A stretch of 64,000 nt of DNA from an uncultured Anaeroplasmataceae bacterium (GCA_910579215.1 CAJTTN010000008.1:1-64000); one strand, 5' to 3'. Positions 17,720-26,172 are shown, counted from the stretch's first letter. Made by a program: numbers and translations. The notes: generated by a model not told the origin, from the sequence alone.

Positions 17720-18490
17720 ATGAGCTGTAAATACCCAATTATTTTAGCACACGGTATAATTTTGAAGGATATCAAATTCTTCAAAGCTTTTGGGCGAATT
17801 GAAAAAATACTTAAAAAACAAAATCATATGGTTTATACTGCTAAAACTGATGGGTATGGCACAATAGAAAATAACGCTCTACAACTTAAAAGTTATATCT
17901 TAGAAATATTAAAAAAGGAAAAAGTTAGCAAGGTAAATATTATAGCACATTCAAAAGGTGGCTTAGATGCTAAATATATGATACAAGAACTTGGTATGGA
18001 AAATTATGTTGCCTCTCTTACAACGCTTTGTACACCACATAAGGGATCTCAAATGGCCTCCAAGCTATTACGACTTCCTAAAGTACTATTATATGGATTT
18101 TCATTCTGGATTAATTTAACTTATCGCATATTTGGAGATAAAAAGCCTAATGCCTATCTCGTATGTAAACAATTACAAAGCATCCCCATAGAAACGACTT
18201 GTATATTTGATCAAGTATACTGTCAAAGTTATTCAACTACGCTAAGAAGAAGCAGAGATGATTTTATTATGGGAATACCACTTATCTTTTCTAAGCATTG
18301 GGAAAATACTTCCTCTGATGGATTAGTTACTAAAGAGTCTGCCTCCTTTGGTACATATAGAGGGGATTGTATAGAGGATTCTATATCTCATAGTGAGATC
18401 GTGGATTTTATGACCAAAAAGAAAAAAAGAGAAAAAATATATCAATTCTATATTACTCTATGTGAGGATTTGAAGAATAGAGGATATTGA
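17720..18490 (+). CDS. Alpha/beta-hydrolase, triacylglycerol lipase-like
   Basis: A 256-residue alpha/beta-hydrolase of the LipA/esterase type. ILAHGI near the N-terminus contributes the oxyanion hole. IIAHSKGGLDAKYM carries the nucleophile elbow (AHSKG, Ala in place of the first Gly), as in bacterial lipases of this group. TLCTPHKGSQMA follows in the usual place. SDGLVTKESA and DSISHSEIVDF supply candidate catalytic Asp and His. There is no signal peptide, so it is probably cytoplasmic or released by other means. It is a single-gene unit with its own promoter and a terminator downstream. Confidence 0.8.
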   Translation: MSCKYPIILAHGIILKDIKFFKAFGRIEKILKKQNHMVYTAKTDGYGTIENNALQLKSYILEILKKEKVSKVNIIAHSKGGLDAKYMIQELGMENYVASLTTLCTPHKGSQMASKLLRLPKVLLYGFSFWINLTYRIFGDKKPNAYLVCKQLQSIPIETTCIFDQVYCQSYSTTLRRSRDDFIMGIPLIFSKHWENTSSDGLVTKESASFGTYRGDCIEDSISHSEIVDFMTKKKKREKIYQFYITLCEDLKNRGY

Positions 18491-18491
18491 T

Positions 18492-18518
18492 AAAGGGGCT
18501 AAAAATAATAGCTCCTTT
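18492..18518. terminator. Terminator between convergent genes
   Basis: AAAGGGGCTA (18492-18501) pairs with TAGCTCCTTT (18509-18518) with one G-T pair, followed by TT on the + strand. It serves the lipase gene and probably also the opposing acetyltransferase. Confidence 0.65.
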
Positions 18519-19436
18519 TTATAGTTTATAAACTTGTTTTATTATCTGTCTTACATTAGTATAACTGCATTCTTTTAAAAATTCATTTATGTCCATATAT
18601 TCTACTGCTAAGATTCTTTCTTCTTTAATTTCTGTAATTTTAAATTTATCTATTATAAATACTACAGGATAAATTGTTTTACATATGGGCAAATTATGAT
18701 GATCCATAAACTTTATACAAATTGGACTTGCTTCAAATTGAAAATCATCTTTATGTAAAAGCACTCCTGTTTCTTCAAAGCATTCTCTTATTGCTGTTTC
18801 TATATGAGTTTCTCCTTCTTCAATATGCCCTTTAGGACAGGATAATACTTCTTTACCATAAATCCATTCTTTAGTAACGAGAATTTTCTCTTGGCAAGCT
18901 ACTATTGCCATAGCACTTTCTTCTTGCTTCCAATCTCCTAAATTTATCCAATAATATAATAGATTGTCTTTTACTTTTTCAAAAATACCACCACAAGAAA
19001 GAATCACTCTTTGGGAAGCCAAATTATTTGAATCAACTGTAAGTAGAAAATTAGACATCCCTATATTTTTTCCCTCAATTAATAATTTTTTTAATGCCAT
19101 TTTGGCATAGCCTTTATTTCTTTCCCATAGAGCAATTCCATATCCAATATGGCCTGCCGATTGTAAGATAAAATCATTAGTCCCTATTCTCAAATTAATA
19201 CAACCTACGATTCTTCCATCAACTAGAATCATATAGCTTCGTGCTAATACAAATCCCTTTGGTAAGGTATCCTTATGTTTGCACAAATTTATTTCCTTTA
19301 TAAACTCTTTAAAATCTAAATTTCTTGGGTTTAAGCAATAGGGTATTTTCTCTTCTCCACATTCTTCTTTATATTTATGTATAAATTCACAAAATGAAGA
19401 TTCATCCTCCAATGCTATTTCTTTAAGTTCTAACAT
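18519..19436 (-). CDS. GNAT acetyltransferase-NUDIX hydrolase fusion
   Basis: A 305-residue two-domain protein. Residues about 1-170 are a GNAT N-acetyltransferase (acetyl-CoA site around GIALWERNKGYAKMAL). Residues about 175-305 are a NUDIX hydrolase whose box matches the G-x5-E-x7-REU-x-EE-x-GU consensus exactly, from GHIEEGE to EETG. GNAT domains acetylate small molecules or protein amines; NUDIX domains hydrolyse nucleoside diphosphate derivatives. The fusion suggests linked steps on one substrate or a damage/antibiotic-type housekeeping role, but the substrate is unknown. It lies 29 bp downstream of a second GNAT gene in the same direction. Confidence 0.85.
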   Translation of the reverse strand: MLELKEIALEDESSFCEFIHKYKEECGEEKIPYCLNPRNLDFKEFIKEINLCKHKDTLPKGFVLARSYMILVDGRIVGCINLRIGTNDFILQSAGHIGYGIALWERNKGYAKMALKKLLIEGKNIGMSNFLLTVDSNNLASQRVILSCGGIFEKVKDNLLYYWINLGDWKQEESAMAIVACQEKILVTKEWIYGKEVLSCPKGHIEEGETHIETAIRECFEETGVLLHKDDFQFEASPICIKFMDHHNLPICKTIYPVVFIIDKFKITEIKEERILAVEYMDINEFLKECSYTNVRQIIKQVYKL

Positions 19437-19465
19437 TTTCTTCTCCTAATTTAATATATAAGTTG

Positions 19466-19939
19466 TTATAAAATAGCTTCCATCCCTATCTTTTGGATTC
19501 TCATACCTATTCTTTCATAAAATTTAACAGCATTTATATTATCTGCCCAAACATTTAGAGTCACATTGTAATAGTTCTTTTCCTTTGCATAGGCTAAGAC
19601 GTATTCATAAAGCATTTTACCGATATGCTCTCCTCTAAATTCTTCATCTACACATAAGTCATCAATATAAAGTGTTCTTAAATCCTGAAGACTATTATGC
19701 TTTTTCACTTCCTTATGTATACAAAAAGCGTATCCAATAACTCTATCAAAAGCTACTGCTACAAATATAGGATCTATTTCAGTAGTTATCATAGATGTCA
19801 ATTCCTCTTCTGAATATTTCTTTGCACCACGTTTAAACAAATCTGGTCTAACATCACTATGAACTCTATGCACCTCTAAAAGTAGCTTGGTAAGATATGG
19901 TATATCCTTTAGGCTTGCACGTCTAATATTTACTTCCAT
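19466..19939 (-). CDS. GNAT-family N-acetyltransferase
   Basis: A GNAT protein of about 157 residues. The acetyl-CoA binding motif A is DDLCVDEEFRGEHIGKMLYEY, followed by a typical FYERIGM C-terminal motif. The ATG at 19939 is chosen because GGAGGTTACATTA lies just upstream; an apparent TTG start at 19954 is part of that ribosome binding site. It is probably cotranscribed with the GNAT-NUDIX fusion. Substrate unknown. Confidence 0.85.
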   Translation of the reverse strand: MEVNIRRASLKDIPYLTKLLLEVHRVHSDVRPDLFKRGAKKYSEEELTSMITTEIDPIFVAVAFDRVIGYAFCIHKEVKKHNSLQDLRTLYIDDLCVDEEFRGEHIGKMLYEYVLAYAKEKNYYNVTLNVWADNINAVKFYERIGMRIQKIGMEAIL

Positions 19940-20142
19940 TAATGTAACCTCCAAATTTTATCTATAAATTCATTATACAATACTACAGTATTAAATCCAA
20001 TCCTTCCTTTTGAAATTAAAATATTTTTTGAAGTTTATTTTTGAAACAATAGATTAAACACCTGTATCTCCTATGCCTCTTTAAAAAAGAAAAAACCGAT
20101 ATTACAGTTTCTTCATTTTTATTATAAATATTTGAAAATTTT

Positions 20143-20525
20143 TTAACCATTTCTTTTATAATCAATATTAGCCAACTTTGCTTGCTTAATTAAATCTTTT
20201 GTTTGTAATTTATACCGTTTTCCATCTTTAATAAACTACGTTCCACATTGCCTAAATTCATGTACCCAGTCAAAATTTAGTGGTCGAGCATAAGTATCAG
20301 ATTCTCCCCCCCTACTACAAGCTCTATGTTATCAAGATAAGCTTCTATATCAATCTTTTCTAATAAAGGCTGTACTGTAATACACTTATGTTTAATAGGT
20401 AATTCTTTAAAAATAGATAATTTATAATCTGCATTTCTTTGATATTCAATGGTACAACATACAATCACATTATCATATCCTTCATGGCAGTCCTTTGGAA
20501 TAGTATTCATAAATCTATCAATCAT
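20143..20525 (-). pseudogene. DUF5131 (phage Gp37/Gp68-like) gene remnant
   Basis: The minus strand encodes a decayed C-terminal part of a DUF5131 protein. Residues from MIDRFMNTIPKD run to ELVVGGE. A frame change in a run of seven G (20306-20312 as C) leads to GESDTYARPLNFDWV, the expected family motif. After FRQCGT an in-frame TAG precedes FIKDGKRYKLQTKDL, the family's C-terminal end. The N-terminal ~95 residues are missing and about 25 residues are deleted before the TAG. It is a phage- or mobile-element-associated family of unknown activity. Truncation coincides with the repeat relic starting near 20526. Confidence 0.75.
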
Positions 20526-20700
20526 GTACTCTTATTGTAATGAACTGTCTTACCGCAAAAATAAATGCAATAATATACAAGGTAAATCGATGAGAATCTA
20601 TTGCGTAGTTAAATTCAGCTTTCTGACTAGAAACTGCATGGAAAGCAATTAGCAGAACAATAATTGTTCACAGTTTGAGAAGGCTGTCATAACAAAGTTG
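20526..20700. repeat. Decayed copy (R2) of the LTAK-peptide repeat
   Basis: This 175-bp stretch aligns with 21978-22140. Both contain CTTACCGCAAAAA and AATATACAAGGTAAA, and end at AAGGCTGTCAT here versus AGGGCTGCCAT there. In the matching frame it encodes LTAKINAIIYKVNR followed by stops, against LTAKTNTVIYKVNRREL in the intact copy. The rest to 20804 holds nothing else recognisable. Confidence 0.6.
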
Positions 20701-20804
20701 TTTTACCATTTTACTTTCGTATACTCAATTCTTTACGTACAATAAAGTCTAATTTGATCCTTAAGTATCCAGGCTAATAATGTATGAGGTCATACATCCT
20801 TGCC

Positions 20805-21275
20805 TCATATATCATTTTGTTGCATTTCTTGTAAGTGTTTGTTCATCTTCTTTATTTTTACTTTTATCGAAAAATATATCGAAAACCACATTACTAAATA
20901 GACTAATATAAACCCACCAACATATCCTAATGCACCATATAAGTAATGTGGCATCCAATTCATTACATATCCTATACCGAAAAACGGAATGGCAATAACA
21001 GCAAAATGTATCAATGTTTGCTTTAATAGACTCCATTTTTCTATTTCCCAAATCACGGACGAACCGCCACTCACCGCCCCAACAAGAAGCGAACAAATCA
21101 TTTGCACGATTACTGCAGTTATTTCATTATCACCACACCAATCTATAAGTTCTGGCGGAGCGGGAAAATATTCACCATGTCCCATACAAAGAGAAAATAT
21201 AATTGTAATAATTAAACTTATAGTTACACCGATAGGTGAACCTACAAGGCTGCGAAAGAGTATCTTATTTTTCAT
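20805..21275 (-). CDS. DUF3021 membrane protein
   Basis: A 156-residue four-helix membrane protein of the DUF3021 type. Such proteins are encoded directly after LytTR-domain regulators. In characterised LytTR regulatory systems (HdrRM, BrsRM in streptococci) the membrane partner holds the regulator inactive; that role is inferred here. It starts 10 bp after the LytTR gene stop, so the two form an operon. Confidence 0.8.
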   Translation of the reverse strand: MKNKILFRSLVGSPIGVTISLIITIIFSLCMGHGEYFPAPPELIDWCGDNEITAVIVQMICSLLVGAVSGGSSVIWEIEKWSLLKQTLIHFAVIAIPFFGIGYVMNWMPHYLYGALGYVGGFILVYLVMWFSIYFSIKVKIKKMNKHLQEMQQNDI

Positions 21276-21284
21276 AATATCACC

Positions 21285-21725
21285 TCATATACCCAATGTT
21301 TTCTTGATTTTTTTAACATATCGTCTTGAAACAAAACTAACATTTCCATTTGACAACGATACGCAAATTGTGCCGACTGTACTTAAATCAAATTTTTTTG
21401 CCTTTTCTATATTAATGATTTCAGAATTTGAAATACGCACAAAGCCTTTATTATTTAACCTCTCTTCGATTTCGTATAAGCGAAGACGTAAGACAAATTC
21501 TTTTTTATCTGTGACAGCAAATACTTTTCCGACAGCTGCGTAAATTCTAAATATATCTGTTTGTTCTAAAATCTGCACAACATCACCGTCAAAACCAACG
21601 ATACCTTGCGAATTTTCTTCTGATATGCGTTGCATTAATTCAGTAATTTCTTCTGTCATTTTTTCGGCAACGATGATTACTTTTGTTTCCAAACAGTTTT
21701 CATCAAGTTTAATTTCAAATTTCAC
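21285..21725 (-). CDS. LytTR-domain DNA-binding regulator
   Basis: A 146-residue protein ending in a LytTR DNA-binding domain (about residues 45-146; FVRISNSEIINIEKAKKF, NGNVSFVSRRYVKKIKK). There is no receiver domain, so it is a one-component LytTR regulator controlled by the cotranscribed DUF3021 membrane protein rather than by phosphorylation. The start is GTG at 21725 behind AAGGAGG. Targets are unknown; the nearby ABC cassette is a candidate, although it looks like a separate acquisition. Confidence 0.85.
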   Translation of the reverse strand: MKFEIKLDENCLETKVIIVAEKMTEEITELMQRISEENSQGIVGFDGDVVQILEQTDIFRIYAAVGKVFAVTDKKEFVLRLRLYEIEERLNNKGFVRISNSEIINIEKAKKFDLSTVGTICVSLSNGNVSFVSRRYVKKIKKTLGI

Positions 21726-21765
21726 AAATAAACCTCCTTATGTATAGTGTGCCTTATACGAATAA

Positions 21766-21794
21766 ATTATATTAAATCCATAGATACATTTCAA
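21766..21794 (-). promoter_or_regulatory. Promoter of the LytTR-DUF3021 operon
   Basis: Minus-strand -35 TTGAAA (21789-21794), 17-bp spacer, -10 TATAAT (21766-21771); a strong sigma-A match 40 bp before the GTG start. Confidence 0.75.
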
Positions 21795-21913
21795 TTCTTT
21801 TTCCATAGTCGGTTAATTTGAACATACAAGTGGTATTCAACTAATAATACGGGCTATTTTTAGCTAATTAAATCTAGTAGTATAATAATGGCAAGGTAGA
21901 AAATAGTGCAATA

Positions 21914-22105
21914 AAAAAAAGAAACCTTAATTTGGCTTCTTTCTCGTTGAGTGTTCGTATACCCCTGATATGGTGCACCGACTTACCGCAAAAACGAACA
22001 CGGTAATATACAAGGTAAACAGACGAGAATTATATTGCGCGGTTGAGTTCCCACTTTCGGACTATAAATTGAATGGCAAGCAGTTAGTCGCAAAGGGCTA
22101 ACCGC
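21914..22105. repeat. Recombinase-tail repeat (R1) with a small ORF
   Basis: The stretch 21914-21977 repeats the 3' end of the serine recombinase relic at 25401-25464. GTGTTCGTATACCCCTG and TATGGTGCA flank a single A/T difference. It then continues in frame as MVHRLTAKTNTVIYKVNRREL and on to a stop, a peptide of about 43 residues from the ATG at 21969. The rest of the peptide has no recognised domain. A hairpin GAAACC...GGCTTC precedes it in both copies. The following bases resemble the relic at 20526-20700. Confidence 0.6.
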
Positions 22106-22843
22106 TCACGGCTTGCCCGTTCGGTTGCAAGGGCTGCCATAGCGTTTAAATTTTAACAATAAGGCAATAACGCTGCAAAGTAAAATAAATATACCGAACA
22201 ATACGGGTAAATGCCAAACTTGAAAACTCGTCATTGCCTTAAATGCTATTGTAGCGGGGAAAGCATAGGCAATATATTGCATAAATTGTGGCAACATATC
22301 TGCGGGAAACATAATGCCCGACAGCATAGTGGACGGCAAAAATATTGCCATTGCTACCATTGTCAACTTTGCTTGCTGTTTAATCAAAAGCCCAAAAATA
22401 CAACTGATAGCAAGAGTTATCGCAAGCAACGCTATAAGCGATAAAAAATACCATATCAAATCAGGCGGCAATTCCGCTTTGAAAATTAAAGGCGAAAGGG
22501 CAAAAACTATAAGACAGCATATAAGCGTATGTATAAATGACGAAATAAATTGCGATATAACGCCAAACCAAATAGGCGCGCCGTTTGCATTATAGACCTT
22601 TTTAACGTCTGTTCCGTAGATTTCCGCAACTGCGGGCGGTACGCCGAACAACGCGCTCATTATGATTGTAAACACGGTCATTGACGAAATAAGAGTTTTT
22701 GTAGCGTTCGTATCAATAGTAGTGAAAATTCCGCCCATAAATAGAAAAAATATGAGCGGCACAAGATAACAAGCAATAAGCATACCTTTACTGCGTATAT
22801 CAAACTTGAATTGTAAACCAATCCCGTATAAAAAAGCCTTCAT
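22106..22843 (-). CDS. ABC-2 type transporter permease
   Basis: A 245-residue permease with six hydrophobic segments of the ABC-2 class, used for export of drugs, bacteriocins or lipids. The typical segment PADMLPQFMQYIAYAFPATIAFKA sits before the last helix. Its start overlaps the ATPase stop (TAATG). It is the third gene of a MerR-ATPase-permease operon whose GC content is visibly higher than the flanking DNA, indicating transfer. Substrate unknown. Confidence 0.88.
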   Translation of the reverse strand: MKAFLYGIGLQFKFDIRSKGMLIACYLVPLIFFLFMGGIFTTIDTNATKTLISSMTVFTIIMSALFGVPPAVAEIYGTDVKKVYNANGAPIWFGVISQFISSFIHTLICCLIVFALSPLIFKAELPPDLIWYFLSLIALLAITLAISCIFGLLIKQQAKLTMVAMAIFLPSTMLSGIMFPADMLPQFMQYIAYAFPATIAFKAMTSFQVWHLPVLFGIFILLCSVIALLLKFKRYGSPCNRTGKP

Positions 22844-23655
22844 TAGTTCGCACCTCTCACAATGTTCATAAAGTTTTGTTCAAGCGATATTCTATCGGTC
22901 TGAATTTCCGAAATCGATATGCCTTTTTGTTTGTATTCCGATAATAGCGTAAATAAAGTTTCCATAATATTTTCCGTTTCGTATTCGTTTTGCCCGTCGG
23001 CGGTTTTTATGCGTATAATATGCCTTTTGCCGCCCATAGCGGTAAATTCGTCAACCGTTCCGATAAAAGCAATATTCCCGTTACTCAAAACGGCTACTCT
23101 GTCGCATAATTCTTCGACTTCCGCCATATCGTGGCTTGCAAGAATTATTGTTTTGCCTTGTGATTTTAATGCGCGTATTTGTTCGTGCAACGATACGCGC
23201 CCCTCAACATCAAGACCCGCAGTCGGTTCGTCAAGGAAAATAATGTCGGGGTTGCCTATAAGTGCAAGCGCAAGGTGTAAGCGGCGTTTTTGCCCCGTAG
23301 ACAAATCGGCATATTTCTTTTTTGATAATTCGGGTATGCCGAAAGAATTAAGCATTTCTTTATCTGGTGTGGTTTTATGCCAATTCGCAAACAGTTTGAC
23401 GGCTTCCATAGGTTTAATATAGGCTTGTAAAGCCGACGACTGTAATTGAATACCGATTTTTCCGTTTACGGTTATATTCCCGCTGTCGTAAGCGCGTAAG
23501 CCCTCGATACATTCCAAAGCCGTAGTTTTGCCCGCACCGTTTACGCCGAGCAAAGCAAAGATTTCACCTTTATGTACGGTTAAATTTATACCTTTCAATA
23601 CGGAGTTCGCGCCGTAATTCTTTTTTAATTCCTTGACCTCGATTATATTTTTCAT
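22843..23655 (-). CDS. ABC-2 exporter ATPase
   Basis: A 270-residue ATPase. Walker A is LGVNGAGKTT, signature LSTGQKRRL, Walker B IIFLDEPTAGLD, H-loop ASHDMAE. A C-terminal domain follows, as in CcmA/drug-exporter ATPases. It overlaps the MerR gene by ATGA and the permease gene by TAATG, so the three are tightly coupled. It powers the adjacent permease. Confidence 0.92.
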   Translation of the reverse strand: MKNIIEVKELKKNYGANSVLKGINLTVHKGEIFALLGVNGAGKTTALECIEGLRAYDSGNITVNGKIGIQLQSSALQAYIKPMEAVKLFANWHKTTPDKEMLNSFGIPELSKKKYADLSTGQKRRLHLALALIGNPDIIFLDEPTAGLDVEGRVSLHEQIRALKSQGKTIILASHDMAEVEELCDRVAVLSNGNIAFIGTVDEFTAMGGKRHIIRIKTADGQNEYETENIMETLFTLLSEYKQKGISISEIQTDRISLEQNFMNIVRGAN

Positions 23656-24437
23656 TTTTTTGCCTCAAAAGGGTTAATACCCAAATTTTCAAAATAAAAA
23701 CCCAGCGCAGGCTCAATAAAAGCATTCAGTACGTTTTGCATATCGTTATCCGCTTGCGCGTTTCCGAAATTCATTAGTTGTGATAATATACTCATATCGC
23801 CGCCCGTAAACTCTGTTATAAGTTGCCAAAATTCTTTTGCGATAATTTGTCCTTGTTCACTTTCGGGTGCTATGCCGTTCTCAATGCATTTTTCTATTTT
23901 TCCGACAATTAAGTTAAACTTATTTATAAACGCAACACCCGTATCTTTATCGAATTTCTTATGACAGTAGTCGAGCATATTATCGTCAAAATATTTAATT
24001 AAACCGTAATACTTATTTCCCATTTGCAAGTTGACAATTATATCGGCATACTTTGAAAAGTCAACTGTTTGCATTTGTTCTATTTCGTTTTTTAATAATT
24101 CGATTGCTTGTAAAGATTGCGTAAGCGTATTTATTTGTGTTTGTATCGAATTGCTTTGTTCGGTCAACGCTATTATTGCCTTTTGTGGCGTATCAATAGA
24201 AGTCAAACGATTTTTAATTTCATCAAATGAAAACCCTAACGATTTAAAAGTAAGTATTTGATGCAACTTAACAATATCTTTATCACTATACAAACGCCGT
24301 CCGCCTTCGCTGATACAAGACGGACTAAATAGCCCTTCGCGGTCATAATATTGCAACGCCCGAGCGGTTACACTCATTTTCTTTGCGACTTCGCCAACCG
24401 TCATATAGCCTTGCGGAATTGCTTTATATCTTGCCAT
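23652..24437 (-). CDS. MerR-family regulator of the ABC exporter
   Basis: A 261-residue MerR-type activator. The N-terminal winged HTH reads YMTVGEVAKKMSVTARALQYYDREGL...GRRLYSDKDI, followed by a dimerisation helix (about 80-125). A C-terminal helical domain of about 130 residues, like the TipA/antibiotic-recognition type, probably senses a small molecule. As first gene it probably autoregulates the exporter operon, so the cassette looks like a drug or peptide resistance module. Confidence 0.88.
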   Translation of the reverse strand: MARYKAIPQGYMTVGEVAKKMSVTARALQYYDREGLFSPSCISEGGRRLYSDKDIVKLHQILTFKSLGFSFDEIKNRLTSIDTPQKAIIALTEQSNSIQTQINTLTQSLQAIELLKNEIEQMQTVDFSKYADIIVNLQMGNKYYGLIKYFDDNMLDYCHKKFDKDTGVAFINKFNLIVGKIEKCIENGIAPESEQGQIIAKEFWQLITEFTGGDMSILSQLMNFGNAQADNDMQNVLNAFIEPALGFYFENLGINPFEAKK

Positions 24438-25400
24438 AAATATACCTCACATATATTATAATTCATTACGCGGCGTAACGAGCAAGCATTTTTAAGTATT
24501 TGTTATAAAAAAGTTTTCATTTATAAAATTCGACAACTGCGCCCATCGTTAAGAAAATGTTTGAAATGCTTGCAAGCGGCAACACATACGCCGATATAGC
24601 GCGCTATTTGAACGAGCGCGGAATTAAGACCGCAACGGGCGGCAAATGGGGCAAGAATAGTTTTCAATGGCTATTCAGCAACCGCAAGTATTTGGGCATA
24701 TACACTTTTCAAGCCACGGAGATAAAAGGCGGCGTTCCGCAGATAATCGACGAACAACTTTTTGAGGACGTGCAAGCGGTTTTGCGCAAATATGCTGCCG
24801 CACCCTCTCGCGGAAAAGCGGTTGAAGAATACGTTTTATCGGACAAACTTATATGCGGACTTTGCGGGCATAAAATGACGGGCGTGAGCGGCACGAGCCG
24901 AAACAAGCACGGCGTTTTGACGGACGAATTTATAGATATGGTCGCCGCCGAAACGTATTTACTGATACAAGCAGAGCGGAACGACAGCGAGATAAAACGG
25001 CTTGAAAATCTTATTGAGGAAAACCAAAAGGCAATCAACAACCTTATGCAAGGACTTATGCACGGCAAGATTGCAAACACGATTTTAGCGCAAATAGAAA
25101 AGTTAGAGAACGAGAACGCCGAGCTGAACGCGACAATCGAGAGCGAAAAGGCGTTGCAAATCAATTATACATAAGACGATATTCGCAAGTGGTTGGAGCA
25201 TTTCAGAATGCTTGACTATTCCAAGACGAGAAACCGCAAAGCATTGATTGACACATTCATTTATCGCGTTGTGCTGTACGACGACAAAATGAAAGTGCTT
25301 TTCAATCTGAAAAGCGGAAAGAAAAACGAACTGCTTTTGAATTTGATTTTCCCCGATTACCCCGACAGCAACGGCGGCGCGGACGAAAACGGCGCAAAAG

Positions 25401-25464
25401 AAAAAGAAACCGAAAATTCGGTTTCTCTCTCGTCGGGGTGTTCGTATACCCCTGTTATGGTGCA
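25401..25464. repeat. Right copy of recombinase-tail direct repeat
   Basis: Direct repeat of 21914-21977. The last 27 bp differ at a single position (A at 21969 versus T at 25456). With the left copy it brackets the exporter cassette and recombinase relic, a 3.5-kb unit. Confidence 0.65.
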
Positions 25465-25471
25465 GATAACG
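25458..25471. repeat. attL: left copy of 14-bp tRNA-Leu direct repeat
   Basis: TGGTGCAGATAACG is identical to 40395-40408, which is the 3' end of tRNA-Leu(CAG). It lies inside the recombinase relic's last codons, showing that the relic was the neighbour of the tRNA before the 14.9-kb element inserted. Confidence 0.8.
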
Positions 25472-25500
25472 TTTTACAAGAAACAATATAGGCGTATCAT

Positions 25501-25740
25501 TTAAGAATTTATATAACAAATGTACATATCCAACGATCGTTTAAATTCTATAGTTATATAATAAATTTCATTATCTGATAAAGCATTTTTAATAATAGAA
25601 ATATAATCCTTTAATCTTCTTCTACTTATAGTATAAGTTAAGCAAAACGACTCAGGCTCTAATTTCTTATCAATTAAAAATGATACCATAATCAATGTCA
25701 GCAATTCTCCATACTTGGAGACCTTAAGTTTTTTATCCAC
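25501..25740 (-). CDS. Small protein, possible excisionase or integrase accessory
   Basis: A 79-residue protein with no recognised domain, starting at GTG (25740) behind GAGGTGATAAT. It is basic with alternating helices and strands. It lies just inside the left end of the element and is read from a 28-bp sequence that is repeated, inverted, in front of the integrase gene. The shared control region and position suggest a recombination directionality factor or regulator; this is inference only. It is separated from the long leftward operon by a terminator. Confidence 0.6.
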   Translation of the reverse strand: MDKKLKVSKYGELLTLIMVSFLIDKKLEPESFCLTYTISRRRLKDYISIIKNALSDNEIYYITIEFKRSLDMYICYINS

Positions 25741-25756
25741 ATTATCACCTCAAAAT

Positions 25757-25784
25757 GATTATACGAAGTGATAATACGTCAATA
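25757..25784 (-). promoter_or_regulatory. Left copy of 28-bp control/recombination sequence
   Basis: Reads TATTGACGTATTATCACTTC on the minus strand, then GTATAATC. It matches 39238-39265 at 27 of 28 positions, in inverted orientation. It has -35-like TTGACG and -10-like TATAAT, but only 13 bp apart. The ACTTCGTATAAT half resembles arms of tyrosine recombinase core sites. Confidence 0.55.
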
Positions 25785-25920
25785 ACGTGTTTTAAAAATT
25801 AAAATTATTTTTTATTAAATATATTATCTCTTTCATATTACCATAACTTACCAATTAAATTATAGCAAGATTTAAAAAAGAAATTTTTGGTAATTTTTAC
25901 CAATTCAAATTACAAAAAAA

Positions 25921-25968
25921 TACCCCTAAGCCATTCTAGTTTTTACTCTAGTTCAACTTAAAGGGGTA
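25921..25968 (-). terminator. Terminator of the element's leftward operon
   Basis: TACCCCT (25921-25927) pairs with AGGGGTA (25962-25968), with an inner CTAG/CTAG stem. On the minus strand a run of T follows. It lies past the last operon gene at 25998. Confidence 0.7.
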
Positions 25969-25997
25969 CTCTTCATTCTCTAACTATCTAAATCATT

Positions 25998-26141
25998 TTA
26001 CCAATTAAAACCAAAAAAGGTCACACAAATCCAAATTCCTAAAGCTATAATACCAACAACAATAGCCACACACAAAAGAACGAACATTACATCACAAAAA
26101 GTCTTATATCCTTGTTTTTCTTTAATTCCCATATTTTGCAT
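25998..26141 (-). CDS. 47-residue single-helix membrane protein
   Basis: A small open frame starting MQNMGIKEKQGYKTF, followed by one long hydrophobic helix and ending FFGFNW. It is the last gene of the element's leftward operon, with AAAGGA about 11 bp upstream of the ATG. Size and topology (polar N-terminus, one helix) would suit a coat or holin-like peptide, but there is no homology evidence. Confidence 0.5.
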   Translation of the reverse strand: MQNMGIKEKQGYKTFCDVMFVLLCVAIVVGIIALGIWICVTFFGFNW

Positions 26142-26172
26142 TGTACATCAAATCCTTTCTAATATAATAATA

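Larger units (their letters stand above)
24530..25504 (+). pseudogene. Serine recombinase remnant (no catalytic domain)
   Basis: Plus-strand remains of a large serine recombinase. The frame is open from about 24530 and gives APIVKKMFEMLASGNTYADI, the start of the recombinase domain; the catalytic N-terminal resolvase domain is absent. CGLCGHKMTG is the zinc-ribbon region. The text then jumps from TSRNKH to GVLTDEFIDMVA, implying an internal deletion of about 60 residues. A coiled coil follows, then an in-frame TAA at 25172-25174 before DDIRKWLEHFR, which restores the family's C-terminal part to 25504. GC content matches the exporter cassette, so both probably arrived together. Confidence 0.8.

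Noticed and set aside
20812..21096. 94-codon frame overlapping the DUF3021 gene
   Set aside because: It lies within the DUF3021 gene on the same strand in another frame and lacks a ribosome binding site; the 156-residue frame matches a known family.
25757..25784. A loxP site
   Set aside because: Only one arm-like stretch (ACTTCGTATAAT) matches; there is no second inverted arm or 8-bp spacer in place. It is noted only as resemblance to recombinase core arms.
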